From NCBI GenBank assembly GCA_945870425.1, contig CAMBSD010000001.1, positions 186,001 to 250,000 on the forward strand: a stretch of 64,000 bases of DNA. The letters run 5' to 3'. The notes below the pieces were generated by a model. It had not been told where the DNA came from. It made no database searches and saw only the letters and a list, made by a program, of their open reading frames with translations. Source of the stretch: Chitinophaga pinensis. GTDB lineage: Bacteria; Bacteroidota; Bacteroidia; UKL13-3. This document shows, one piece after another, positions 8,754 through 17,966 of this stretch (positions are counted from its first letter, which is position 1; each line of letters starts with the position of its first letter). A program made the position numbers and the translations under genes.

Positions 8754-9455
8754 CTAAGCCTTCAGCCTTGTAGTTACTTGCTCAATACGTTTTTCGTAAT
8801 CGCTACCTTTGAAAATACGATTTACATAAATTCCAGGAGTATGAATCTCATCTGGATTTAACTCACCTGCTTCATATAATTCTTCCACTTCAGCAATAGT
8901 GATCTTTCCAGCCATAGCCATTAATGGGTTAAAGTTACGCGAAGTGGCTCTGAAAATAAGGTTACCATGCGCATCGCCTTTCCAAGCTTTTACAATGGCA
9001 AAATCGCTCTTGAAAGCGTGCTCAAGCAAATACATCTTCCCTTCAAAATCGCGGGTTTCTTTGCCAATAGCTACTTCTGTTCCCACACCTGCAGGGGTAA
9101 ATATAGCTGGCATTCCGTATCCTGTTGCCATGCAACGGGTAGCTAGTGTGCCTTGTGGTATCAACTCTACTTCCAATTCACCGCTTAGCAATTGCCTTTC
9201 AAATTCGGCATTTTCGCCTACATAGCTTGATATCATCTTCTTAACTTGACGAGTCTTTAACATCAAGCCAATACCGAAATCGTCAACACCAGCATTATTG
9301 CTAATACAAGTTAAGTTCTTCACACCTTTTTTTACCAAAGCTGTAATGCTGTTTTCAGGTATGCCACACAAACCAAAACCACCCAACATTATCACAGCAC
9401 CATCTTGTATATCTTTAATCGCTTCATCAGCGTTTGAAACTATTTTCTTCAACAT
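8754..9455 (-). CDS. scoA: 3-oxoacid CoA-transferase subunit A
   Basis: This 233-residue alpha subunit has the family features IMLGGFGLCGIPENSI near the N-terminus and LTCISNNAGVDDFGIG, followed by SYVGEN, EVELIPQGTLATR and the TPAGVGTEVA segment. It binds CoA and pairs with subunit B, which carries the catalytic glutamate, encoded directly downstream. The order A then B on the same strand is the usual operon order. The length matches the family, and the start at the ATG at 9455 keeps the conserved N-terminus. Confidence 0.95.
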   Translation of the reverse strand: MLKKIVSNADEAIKDIQDGAVIMLGGFGLCGIPENSITALVKKGVKNLTCISNNAGVDDFGIGLMLKTRQVKKMISSYVGENAEFERQLLSGELEVELIPQGTLATRCMATGYGMPAIFTPAGVGTEVAIGKETRDFEGKMYLLEHAFKSDFAIVKAWKGDAHGNLIFRATSRNFNPLMAMAGKITIAEVEELYEAGELNPDEIHTPGIYVNRIFKGSDYEKRIEQVTTRLKA

Positions 9456-9521
9456 AATTTTCTTTATTTTTCAATTATTCTTAGGAGCTGGTTTTCAACT
9501 CCGCTCAAACTGACATCTTAA

Positions 9522-9800
9522 TCATTCTACCACTGCGGATAAGCCCCTATCGCACAGGGCCTGGCAGATACTTTTCATTTTATCTTCTTCACCCGTCTTT
9601 ACCACTGCTTTACCTTTGTAATGCACCAACACAGCGCATTGCTCAGCTTGAATTTCATCATGTTCGCAAAGCTCACACAAGCACTCTATCACCCAATCAA
9701 AAGTATTTACATCATCATTGTATAAAACTACTTTCAATCCATCATCAACCGCATCCAATACATCAACCTCTTTTTCTTCTTTTACAACTTCTTTAAGCAT
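9522..9800 (-). CDS. clpS: ATP-dependent Clp protease adaptor ClpS
   Basis: The 92-residue protein is an acidic N-terminal tail followed by the ClpS fold: VVLYNDDVNTFDWVIECL, then AVLVHYKGKAVVKTG, ending LCDRGLSAVVE. The NDD(V)NTF motif and following residues form the pocket that binds N-degron residues, and the tail engages the ClpA/ClpC N-domain to hand substrates to the protease. It lies 29 bases downstream of plsY on the same strand and may be co-transcribed with it. No clp protease subunit is in the window. Confidence 0.93.
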   Translation of the reverse strand: MLKEVVKEEKEVDVLDAVDDGLKVVLYNDDVNTFDWVIECLCELCEHDEIQAEQCAVLVHYKGKAVVKTGEEDKMKSICQALCDRGLSAVVE

Positions 9801-9829
9801 TTAAACAATCAATTTATAAGTCTACAATA

Positions 9830-10450
9830 TTAAGTACTTTTTTTGAAAGCAAATTTATTCTCATTGCCTGCCATCAATCTTTTAATATTAGCTCTGTGGG
9901 TATATATCACCATAAGAGATAAAGCTATAAAAAAGCCATTTACAATAGGCTCATCTGTTCCATAAAAATAAAAAGAAAGAATAGCGCCAACAACTGCCCC
10001 TAACATACTTCCAACCGATATATACCTGGTACCCCATACGATGACAATAAAAAGTAAAGTACAAATAAGTGCAATCCTGTAATCCAAGGATATGGCCATA
10101 CCCATTATCGTAGCAATGCCTTTACCACCTCTAAAATTAGCAAACAAGGGAAATACATGACCAAAAACAGCTACAATGCCTAAAATCATTTGTACCTTAA
10201 AAAATTGACTATCATCTTTTGTATAGTCAGTTAAATAAACTAAACTAGAGGCAATAAAACCTTTGAGCATATCAATAAACAAAACAATAAAGCCAGCTTT
10301 ATTGCCCAAGACCCTAAGCGTGTTGGTTGCACCCGCATTGCCACTGCCATGTTCGCGAACATCAATATTATGAAAGGTTTTTCCATACCACACCGCAGTA
10401 GGAACAGAGCCTAACAAATAGGCTATTAGAATAAGTATGCCAATCGTCAT
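9830..10450 (-). CDS. plsY: Acyl-phosphate:glycerol-3-phosphate acyltransferase PlsY
   Basis: This 206-residue inner-membrane protein has about five to six hydrophobic segments and the three conserved cytoplasmic PlsY motifs: GSVPTAVWYGK, HGSGNAGATNTLR, and GHVFPLFANFRGGKGIAT. It transfers the acyl group of acyl-phosphate to glycerol-3-phosphate in the first step of phospholipid synthesis. PlsX, which makes acyl-phosphate, is not in the window. The gene is followed by clpS. Its upstream 268 bases contain no recognisable gene or clear promoter. Confidence 0.95.
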   Translation of the reverse strand: MTIGILILIAYLLGSVPTAVWYGKTFHNIDVREHGSGNAGATNTLRVLGNKAGFIVLFIDMLKGFIASSLVYLTDYTKDDSQFFKVQMILGIVAVFGHVFPLFANFRGGKGIATIMGMAISLDYRIALICTLLFIVIVWGTRYISVGSMLGAVVGAILSFYFYGTDEPIVNGFFIALSLMVIYTHRANIKRLMAGNENKFAFKKST

Positions 10451-10718
10451 TTTGTTTCAAGTTTTGGTTTAATAAGCACCCACAAACATGAAAATGGAAA
10501 AGGTAATATCCATATTTGCTCAATAAGGTATTTAAAATCCAATATTAAGGCATTTTGATTTTTATACCAAATATGAAGCTAAAGTAGATGGGCTATAAGC
10601 CTTTAAGACTAAAAACGCCTATTGTAGACCGTGCCTTGTGTCACACAAACCAAATAAATTATATGAGGGTTAGATTGTCGAGAAAACCAAGCTTGGACAA
10701 ATTTTGAAATGAAATTCA

Positions 10719-10922
10719 TCAATCACAAGCAGGGAAACCCAGTTTACCTAATTCATTAAATGAGTTTAAATAATAGGTTTGTCCACTAGCTTTTAATACC
10801 ACAAACTTGGTTTGGTTCTTATACACGATATGCGATAATTGGAGCTTCATACCTGTTTTCAGCAATAACTTAACTTTTGCAGCGCTTTCATTGGGTGCCA
10901 TCAATACATTTAGACTCTCCAT
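10719..10922 (-). CDS. Small hypothetical protein, possibly spurious
   Basis: A 67-codon reading frame encodes a mostly polar sequence with two short beta-like stretches (KLQLSHIVYKN, KFVVLKASGQTYYLNSF) and no family I recognise. Its ATG overlaps the first arm of the palindrome at 10921-10950, which leaves no room for a normal leader. The frame may therefore be a gene whose 5' part was replaced by the repeat, or a chance reading frame. It lies just downstream of the 1460-residue secreted protein on the same strand. Confidence 0.3.
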   Translation of the reverse strand: MESLNVLMAPNESAAKVKLLLKTGMKLQLSHIVYKNQTKFVVLKASGQTYYLNSFNELGKLGFPACD

Positions 10923-10950
10923 GCTGTCGGGAGTTACCTCCCGACAGCAT
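10921..10950. repeat. REP-like palindrome, family A (perfect 13-bp stem)
   Basis: ATGCTGTCGGGAG at 10921-10933 faces its exact complement at 10938-10950, with loop TTAC. The same core TGTCGGGAG/CTCCCGACA occurs beside the transposase gene at 30806-30854 and 31421-31448 and, with one change, at 60075-60096. It lies between the stop of the 1460-residue gene and a doubtful small ORF. No T-run follows on the minus strand, so it is more likely a dispersed repeat than a simple terminator. Confidence 0.9.
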
Positions 10951-10952
10951 GG

Positions 10953-13900
10953 CTACAACTTGCCTTTCAAAGCCCTTACCAATTTGTTTCTATCGCTAAT
11001 GCTTCCTTGGCGCAGTTTATAATCATCACTCGACATTTTATCAATGTTTGCCTTAATCATTTCATTAAACACAGGGTCGCTTGCCAATATGCCCATAATA
11101 CCTTTTTGGTATTTGAAGAAATACCAAGAACCCGAAGCACCCATTAAATAAAGGGTAAAATCATCTCCACTTCTCAGTTTCTTTATCTCTAAGCGACCTT
11201 TTACTTTTCTTTCAAGCAAGTTCTTATCAAAACTACGGATACCAAAATCTGCTACACTCACAAACGAACGAGATGCTTGGTTCCACGTTAATGTGGCATC
11301 GGTAATCAACATGGTTTTAATTAAACTCTCGATGTTCTTATCGTTCAATTCAGCCACCATATCATCACCCAATTTTTTATAACCCTTCTCATCCACCAAC
11401 TCAGGAATACCAATCTTCAAAGCCTTTTCGTCATAAAACTGATTAGATGAAGAAGCACCTTGTTCGTTCAACGAATCATACATCAATTTCAATGCTTGTG
11501 ATGGAATAGGGAAATCAATCACCATCATCAATTTCATTAAAAAGATGGTGTCCTTTAAATTGAAGCTAGAATATCCCGCAGACTTCACACTAAACTTAGG
11601 CAAATCAAAACCAAGGTTAAACTTACCTTCGTTATAGATTAATTTTTTCGACTCGCTAAATGCCATAAAGTTTCCTTTTTTGCCAGTTCCGAAAACCTTG
11701 TCATAAGGCCCAAGGCGATACTCTTCAATGTTTTCGAAATACGCAAATGTACCTTCCGTTTTCATGAGCTCAGCATCGCTGGTATTTCGTTTACGTCCAA
11801 ACATAGCTGCATACACGTGGGTTGAGTCATTACTCACAAATAAACCGCTTGCTAAGGCTTGTTTGTTTAAATTTGTTAAAGGTTGTCCTGATGTATTCAC
11901 ATACACTGAATCAGGGCTGATAACCGCTGCTGCCTTAAACCAATCACTTTTTGGAAAGTAGGATGCATGCATAGCTTTGAAGAAACCATTGTACTCCAAA
12001 TTAGGATTGAAACTTCGCAGAATGGCATTACCTCTAAAGCCAATTTTAGGACCCACTAGAAAATTAATCGAATCTGGAATCAAGGTTGAACCTTCTAAGT
12101 ATTTTTTATCTGCTACAATAATTTTATCTAAATAGAATTTCTGTTCGTTTTTGTTTTTATCAACGTATTTGTAATTACCTGCACCTCTCACATCGGTTCT
12201 ACCATTGATTTTAATAGTAACTTGATTCACCTTATGATACGTGTTGATGGTATCAGCTGTTATTTGTGCATTCAGTAACATATCCATTTCAGCATTCTCT
12301 CTAATTACAGCCTTGCCGCTATCAGGCAATACCCTGCTATCAGCAATGTTTATATATGGTATTTTTCGGCAGTTCATGGTGTAATCATCCAAAGTCATAA
12401 ACACACTTGCTGTTTTAAAAGTAAGATTATCTTGGCTTTTACGAGATGATAATAAGTAGCTGGCAGCCGAAGGGTTTTCTTTCTCGGTAGGCCCTTTAAA
12501 TTCAAGGGTTCTAGGAATCATATCCCATTTCAGTTTTTCAAAACTTCCTACATAATTATTCAAGATAAATGTATTGTTAATTTCAGTAGGATTGCGATAA
12601 GTAAACTCTGCATATTTCTGCTCTAAATTCACATAGGCTTTAACCTTGCTGGTGCTAAATGCAATTTGGGTAGTATCTTTAGGGGAGCGTTGACGAAAGA
12701 TGGCATCCTCAGAGAGGATTTCGACAGGCCTTAACTCAAACATATCGGCTAACAATTCACCATCTTCAATATCCATTTTACCTTTGGCTTTCATGGCAAG
12801 CGGTGTAAGAATAATCGTACCACTTAACCTTGCTCTATCATACGCAATTTTTATAGGTTCGCCTTTGTTGGTAATAAACATGGTATCTTGGTAAGGAATC
12901 CAATGGTTATATACATTGGCCGACTTGATAACTGTAGGAAACAATGAGGTTCTATCATTCTCAAACACATCGCAATTGGCATTCATACTATCCAATAAAA
13001 ACACCAAGCGTTTCGATTGAGAGCGAGAGGCCAAATAGGAAACTGTTCCATCACCAATCAAACCATCATTGCTTAATGCCACACTCATTTTTGCAGAGCC
13101 TTTGCCTTTGTATAAGGTATAACTTGTGCTACCATCATCGGGTATAAAAAATCCTAAAGATTTATCAGGCTGCATAGATAATTCTTGGCGCATATCAGGC
13201 AAAATCCCATCTGAAATAAAGGTGCCCGGCAAAGCCAAGGTATATAAATTCAAATCAGCCAAACTATCCAAGGTAAAAGGGTCAACGGCAAAATGAAACC
13301 TGTTTCGGGTATATGAACCCTTTTGTGTAGTGGGGTAATCATAAAATACTTTTGAACCTACCTCACTAGTAAATACAGGATATTTAGAAAATTTCTTTCT
13401 GCCACTTTTATTATATGGATGGTCAATTTCAAGTGTACCATAAATATTTTGAATTACACTTTTCACATTGGCCAAATAACCTAATGTATCATCGCGGTAT
13501 AAGAATTTGAGTGAGTCAACATTGTTTAACCTCACATTGAATTTGGTATAATCAAATGAAAAATTGTTTCCATAAAAATCAGCCAAACCCGCTCTTAGCT
13601 TACCATTAAAATCAATGGTTCTGTTTTTCTTTAAAGTAATTACCTGCTCTTTAGGAACAATGTAAACACTTTGAGAATCGCTAAAGTAAAACTTAGGAAC
13701 ACCTTGAATAATCAAATCATTATTCACCAAACTAATACTTGCATTAGGCAAAGCACTGATGGTTGATTTAAATGAAATGGCATCAAAATCTGTTTTACCC
13801 ATATGGGCATTTACAAAATCTTTTAACTTTGGTTTGATGGTTACAATTTCAGTTTGTGAGTTGTAGTAAACAAAACCCAAATCATTCATATCAATCATCT

Positions 13901-15335
13901 GGATTTTTATATCACTTACATTACTTCTAAATGCTGCTGCATAAGAAGCAATATGGAAGGTATTGGTATTGTTCTTTTCGCAGTATTGCTTAATTCTCAT
14001 CAAGGGGTTGTAATCTAAAATACCTTGAATTTTTTCATATGCATATTCTCGATAATAGTTAAGTGATGAGAAGCGGGCGGCATCATCGGCTGCCACCATT
14101 TTCAAATCAATTTTAGGTTCATTTAGTTTCCATTTCATTTCATCTACACTAAATTCAATCATGTGAAAGAAATCAGAGAAAGGAGCTGCAGCCACGCCTA
14201 GCTTACTATCACGATAAAGGTTTATTTTGTCTTCATTTATCAAATAACTAAAATTTAATTGCGGATGGTAAATCGAATCCTTATCCAAAAACACAGTTAA
14301 TTCCACTTTATCATTGGTGATTTTATTTTCACGCACATAAAAATCATTGGACGCAACACGCAGAAATCGTTTGCCTTTATAACTAAACCATAGCTCCGCT
14401 TTCTGTCCGCCCACCCCACGACCAAGCACCACAGCACCACGCATACCAAAACCCCCTTTAAAATCTGCTTTACCATATTTCACACCACTAAATGCCAATT
14501 GGTAACTTTCGAATTGCGGATAAGTTGATTTATCTCCTTGGGAACGCCCCATAGGTTTATCAGTAACACGTCCTAATATGCTTTGAGTAAATTGATATTT
14601 GTTAAAAAAGGTTGCCGAATCAGCCACAGTTAATCCATCTGTCAAATCAATCTTGTAGTTTTTCAATTGGGCATATACCTTGTTTGAATCCAATCCTACC
14701 CTTGTCCAATCCATTTTACCACCATTTCCTAACCACAAATTTTTGCTTGGTATAAAACGACCATTGGTATTATAAATCTCGAAAGTATCTCCGGGTGTGT
14801 AGCAAAAAAGTGTCATATTTTTAAATATAAACATTGGATCACCTTGCACCTGCAGGTCAATATTACTTGCCTCTGCCACCCAGGTAAACGCACCCACCTG
14901 AAGCAAGGTTTTATCTGCAAACACATTCTTTGAAACCGATAAGAATTTCTGAAAATCATCCCTTGAACGCTTCAGTGATGTCGATAATGTCTTATGCCAA
15001 TTCTCAAATTTACTTATCTGTCCTGAGCTAACAAAGGCATTGCAGGTCAGCACATATTGTACAAAATCAGGATTGCCTTGGCAATTGTTGTTCAACATTT
15101 CATTGGTCAATTTTACGATGGCCATCTTTTGCTGAGGGGTGAATTTACCTGCTGAATAATTGCCATAAAACTCATCTCCTGCATCCTTGATATCACCCTT
15201 GGCAAAGGTTTTAAAAAAATCTTCAAACTCGCCAATAAAGTTACTCGGGTCGTATGAAAAACTGTTGGGTCTTTGCGCTGAAAGTGATTGAATTAGTATA
15301 AATGTAAATAGTAAAACTACTGATATTCTTTTCAT
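10953..15335 (-). CDS. Very large secreted/periplasmic protein of unknown function
   Basis: This 1460-residue protein begins with a clear signal peptide (MKRISVVLLFTFILIQSLSA) followed by a short helical N-domain (about 30-150). Most of the rest looks beta-rich, with many alternating hydrophobic strands and phrases such as FNGKLRAGLADFYGNN repeated in looser form. There is no T9SS sorting domain, no C-terminal membrane segment and no lipobox, so it is probably periplasmic or attached to the outer membrane from the inside. It is probably a lineage-conserved Bacteroidota protein, but I do not recognise a named family and assign no function. It seems to be transcribed alone. The reading frame is intact and codon use looks like neighbouring core genes. 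Confidence 0.85.
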   Translation of the reverse strand: MKRISVVLLFTFILIQSLSAQRPNSFSYDPSNFIGEFEDFFKTFAKGDIKDAGDEFYGNYSAGKFTPQQKMAIVKLTNEMLNNNCQGNPDFVQYVLTCNAFVSSGQISKFENWHKTLSTSLKRSRDDFQKFLSVSKNVFADKTLLQVGAFTWVAEASNIDLQVQGDPMFIFKNMTLFCYTPGDTFEIYNTNGRFIPSKNLWLGNGGKMDWTRVGLDSNKVYAQLKNYKIDLTDGLTVADSATFFNKYQFTQSILGRVTDKPMGRSQGDKSTYPQFESYQLAFSGVKYGKADFKGGFGMRGAVVLGRGVGGQKAELWFSYKGKRFLRVASNDFYVRENKITNDKVELTVFLDKDSIYHPQLNFSYLINEDKINLYRDSKLGVAAAPFSDFFHMIEFSVDEMKWKLNEPKIDLKMVAADDAARFSSLNYYREYAYEKIQGILDYNPLMRIKQYCEKNNTNTFHIASYAAAFRSNVSDIKIQMIDMNDLGFVYYNSQTEIVTIKPKLKDFVNAHMGKTDFDAISFKSTISALPNASISLVNNDLIIQGVPKFYFSDSQSVYIVPKEQVITLKKNRTIDFNGKLRAGLADFYGNNFSFDYTKFNVRLNNVDSLKFLYRDDTLGYLANVKSVIQNIYGTLEIDHPYNKSGRKKFSKYPVFTSEVGSKVFYDYPTTQKGSYTRNRFHFAVDPFTLDSLADLNLYTLALPGTFISDGILPDMRQELSMQPDKSLGFFIPDDGSTSYTLYKGKGSAKMSVALSNDGLIGDGTVSYLASRSQSKRLVFLLDSMNANCDVFENDRTSLFPTVIKSANVYNHWIPYQDTMFITNKGEPIKIAYDRARLSGTIILTPLAMKAKGKMDIEDGELLADMFELRPVEILSEDAIFRQRSPKDTTQIAFSTSKVKAYVNLEQKYAEFTYRNPTEINNTFILNNYVGSFEKLKWDMIPRTLEFKGPTEKENPSAASYLLSSRKSQDNLTFKTASVFMTLDDYTMNCRKIPYINIADSRVLPDSGKAVIRENAEMDMLLNAQITADTINTYHKVNQVTIKINGRTDVRGAGNYKYVDKNKNEQKFYLDKIIVADKKYLEGSTLIPDSINFLVGPKIGFRGNAILRSFNPNLEYNGFFKAMHASYFPKSDWFKAAAVISPDSVYVNTSGQPLTNLNKQALASGLFVSNDSTHVYAAMFGRKRNTSDAELMKTEGTFAYFENIEEYRLGPYDKVFGTGKKGNFMAFSESKKLIYNEGKFNLGFDLPKFSVKSAGYSSFNLKDTIFLMKLMMVIDFPIPSQALKLMYDSLNEQGASSSNQFYDEKALKIGIPELVDEKGYKKLGDDMVAELNDKNIESLIKTMLITDATLTWNQASRSFVSVADFGIRSFDKNLLERKVKGRLEIKKLRSGDDFTLYLMGASGSWYFFKYQKGIMGILASDPVFNEMIKANIDKMSSDDYKLRQGSISDRNKLVRALKGKL

Positions 15336-15458
15336 TTTTTATTTAAAAATAATGGGCAAGGTACAAACGAAATACGAACTGAAAATGGTATGTGGGAAAA
15401 AATTAAAGGCTTTTTATACTGAGGGTAATGACAAAGATACGATATGATAGATTAAAGT

Positions 15459-16880
15459 TTGTCCTTTAAGTCAAAGTGTAATCACAAAACACTACTTTCG
15501 CTTCCTTGTATTGAAACAATAAAATTACTTTTGAAAAAACTTTATACTAGCTATCAACCTTATTTCCTTCAAGTTGCAAAACTCAGCTACCCCATCATCA
15601 TTGGCCAATTAGGCATTGTATTAATGGGTGTGGTAGATATTGTGATGATAGGTAAACTAGGAGCAACCCACCTAGCTGCAGCCTCATTAGCCAACGCTAT
15701 TTATTTTTTAATTTCCATTTTAGGTATTGGAACTTTAACTGCCGTATCGCCTATAGTGGCAAAGGCGCAAGGAGCCAATAAACCCGAAGATTGTGGGGTG
15801 CTTTTTAGGCAAGGACTTATTGCAGCCCTTTTGCTTTCAATTTTTATTAGCATTGTGGTTTATATTCTAACCATTAACATTCACATTTTCCAACAAAATG
15901 TAGAAGTAGAAAAACTAACCATCACCTTCCTTCATGCTATCAATATTGGTACTTTACCTTTGATGTTGTTTTTAGCTGCCAAGCAATTTAGTGATGGATT
16001 GTCCTTTACTTTTCCTTCAGCCGTAATTACGATAGTGGCCTTGGTCATCAATGCATTTCTTAATTGGGCCTTAATTTTTGGCAATTGGGGATTTCCAAGA
16101 CTAGAGCTTTTTGGCTCAGGATTAGCTACCAGTATTTCTAGGGTATTCATGGCCATTTGTATGATTTCATTTGTATTGATCGACAAACGATACAAACAAT
16201 ATTTGGCAGTTTTAAAAAGCAACAAAGCCATCGACTTTTTAAAAGAAATATTTGTAGTGGGCTTACCTTCAGGCATGCAATATTTCTTTGAAGTAGGGGC
16301 ATTTGCCTTTGCAGCCATTATGATTGGTTGGATAAATGAAAAAGCATTGGCATCTCATCAAATTGCCATCAATATAGCATCCATAACTTATATGATTGCA
16401 ACTGGCATTTCAGCAGGAGGATCCATTGCAGTGGGAAATGCCGTGGGACGCAAGAGTCATTCAGACATTATTAAATCAGGTCGAGCAGCCTTGCTTATGG
16501 GCATAACCTTCATGGCAGTATGTGCTATTATCTTTGCCATCTTCAATCATTTCATTGTATCGTTATATGTGCATGATTTAGAGGTAGAGTACATGGCAGC
16601 CAATCTATTAATCATTGCTGCTTTCTTTCAATTGAGTGATGGCTTACAATGCGTGGCACTTGGTGTTTTGAGAGGTTTAGAAGACACCAAAGTACCGACC
16701 ATTATAACCATTGTGGCATATTGGGTGATAGGTATTCCTATAGGTTATTATTTATGTTTTCATACTTCATATAGCCTCTATGGTGTTTGGATAGCCCTAT
16801 CCATCGGATTGACCTTTTCAGCCATTATGTTGCTGGCCCGTTTTATGAAAGAATCCAAAGAATTTACTTTCGAGCAGTAA
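15459..16880 (+). CDS. MATE family multidrug/cation efflux transporter
   Basis: The protein has about twelve hydrophobic helices in two repeated halves and the MATE hallmarks LSYPIIIGQLGIVLMGVVDIVMIGKLGATHLAAASLA and, in the second half, VGLPSGMQYFFEVGAFAFAA. It would export drugs or metabolites in exchange for sodium or protons. No ATG is in frame near the N-terminus. The coordinates use a TTG at 15459, but a second TTG at 15531 (MKKLYTSYQPYF) gives a length closer to the family norm and may be the true start. The EamA transporter gene begins six bases after its stop, so the two form an operon. Confidence 0.9.
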   Translation: MSFKSKCNHKTLLSLPCIETIKLLLKKLYTSYQPYFLQVAKLSYPIIIGQLGIVLMGVVDIVMIGKLGATHLAAASLANAIYFLISILGIGTLTAVSPIVAKAQGANKPEDCGVLFRQGLIAALLLSIFISIVVYILTINIHIFQQNVEVEKLTITFLHAINIGTLPLMLFLAAKQFSDGLSFTFPSAVITIVALVINAFLNWALIFGNWGFPRLELFGSGLATSISRVFMAICMISFVLIDKRYKQYLAVLKSNKAIDFLKEIFVVGLPSGMQYFFEVGAFAFAAIMIGWINEKALASHQIAINIASITYMIATGISAGGSIAVGNAVGRKSHSDIIKSGRAALLMGITFMAVCAIIFAIFNHFIVSLYVHDLEVEYMAANLLIIAAFFQLSDGLQCVALGVLRGLEDTKVPTIITIVAYWVIGIPIGYYLCFHTSYSLYGVWIALSIGLTFSAIMLLARFMKESKEFTFEQ

Positions 16881-16886
16881 GGAATT

Positions 16887-17780
16887 ATGAGTGAGAAACT
16901 AAAAGTACATATTGCTTTGTTTATTGTTTCGGCTATCTATGGTGCTACATTCACCATTGCCAAAGAAGTAATGCCTTTATACATTAAACCCTATGCCTTT
17001 ATTTTGTTAAGGGTGAGCGTGGCAAGTGTGCTCATTTTCTTTTTTCACCAACTGTATATCCAACATAAAAAGATAGATAAGGAAGATTATAAAAAATTGC
17101 TCATTTGTGCGGTTTTTGGGGTGGCTGCTAATATGCTCATGTTTTTCAAAGGTTTGTCTTTAACCAAACCCATTAATGGAGCTGTGCTGATGCTCAATAC
17201 ACCCATTTTTGTTATTGTCTTCGCATGGATTTGGCTTAAAGAAAAAGTAAATGTATTACAAATAACAGGAATCATTATTGCAGCCATTGGAGCGCTATTG
17301 CTCATAAGTGGAGGGAATTTCAGCTTTGAAAGTACTACCCTACAAGGAGATATTTTAGTAACCCTAAACGCCATTAGTTATGCCTTTTATTTGGTGTATG
17401 CCAAAGAGCTAATCAGAAAATATCATCCCATAACCGCTACCTTATGGAGCTTTGTGATAGGTACATTTTTGGTTTTACCATTTGCCTTTAATCAAGCCAC
17501 AGAAATTGAATGGTCAAGTTTTAGTCCCAAAATATGGGCCTTTGTAGCCTTTATAACCATAGGTTCCACCTTCTTTACTTATGTGCTAAATGCCTATGCA
17601 CTAAAACATGCCAGTTCGTCTTTGGTGGGAACTTATATCTATTTACAGCCCGTAATTGCTAGCATCATAGCCATTGCCTTGCAACGAGATGAATTAAATC
17701 TTAGCAAATTCCTTTGTATGGTATTTGTGTTTGCGGGCGTATTTTTGGCTAGTTTCGGGAAGAGTAAAAAGAATGCTTAA
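16887..17780 (+). CDS. EamA/DMT family transporter
   Basis: This 297-residue protein has ten predicted membrane helices arranged as two EamA repeats. Recognisable segments are ALFIVSAIYGATFTIAKE, GAVLMLNTPIFVIVFAW and the second-half equivalent SSLVGTYIYLQPVIASIIA. Members of this drug/metabolite transporter superfamily export amino acids, nucleosides or other small molecules, but the substrate cannot be predicted here. It follows the MATE gene by six bases and is probably translated from the same mRNA. 186 bases without features separate it from metG. Confidence 0.92.
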   Translation: MSEKLKVHIALFIVSAIYGATFTIAKEVMPLYIKPYAFILLRVSVASVLIFFFHQLYIQHKKIDKEDYKKLLICAVFGVAANMLMFFKGLSLTKPINGAVLMLNTPIFVIVFAWIWLKEKVNVLQITGIIIAAIGALLLISGGNFSFESTTLQGDILVTLNAISYAFYLVYAKELIRKYHPITATLWSFVIGTFLVLPFAFNQATEIEWSSFSPKIWAFVAFITIGSTFFTYVLNAYALKHASSSLVGTYIYLQPVIASIIAIALQRDELNLSKFLCMVFVFAGVFLASFGKSKKNA

Positions 17781-17966
17781 TATTTAGTATTCAATTAATA
17801 ACCTTGCGGGCAAATTAATTTTAGCCTTTGCTTATGTTTGATTTCATAACCACATACTAAAAGTTGGGCTTATAAATACCAATTATGAGCAGATAAATAG
17901 CGTTTAGGAATATGATAGCTAATGTATTTCTAAGTTCAATCAATTAATGTAATTTGCAGGCGATTT

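Noticed and set aside
10921-10950. Simple intrinsic terminator for the 1460-residue gene
   Set aside because: The stem is strong but no T-run follows on the minus strand, and the same sequence occurs at transposase borders, so a dispersed repeat is the better explanation.
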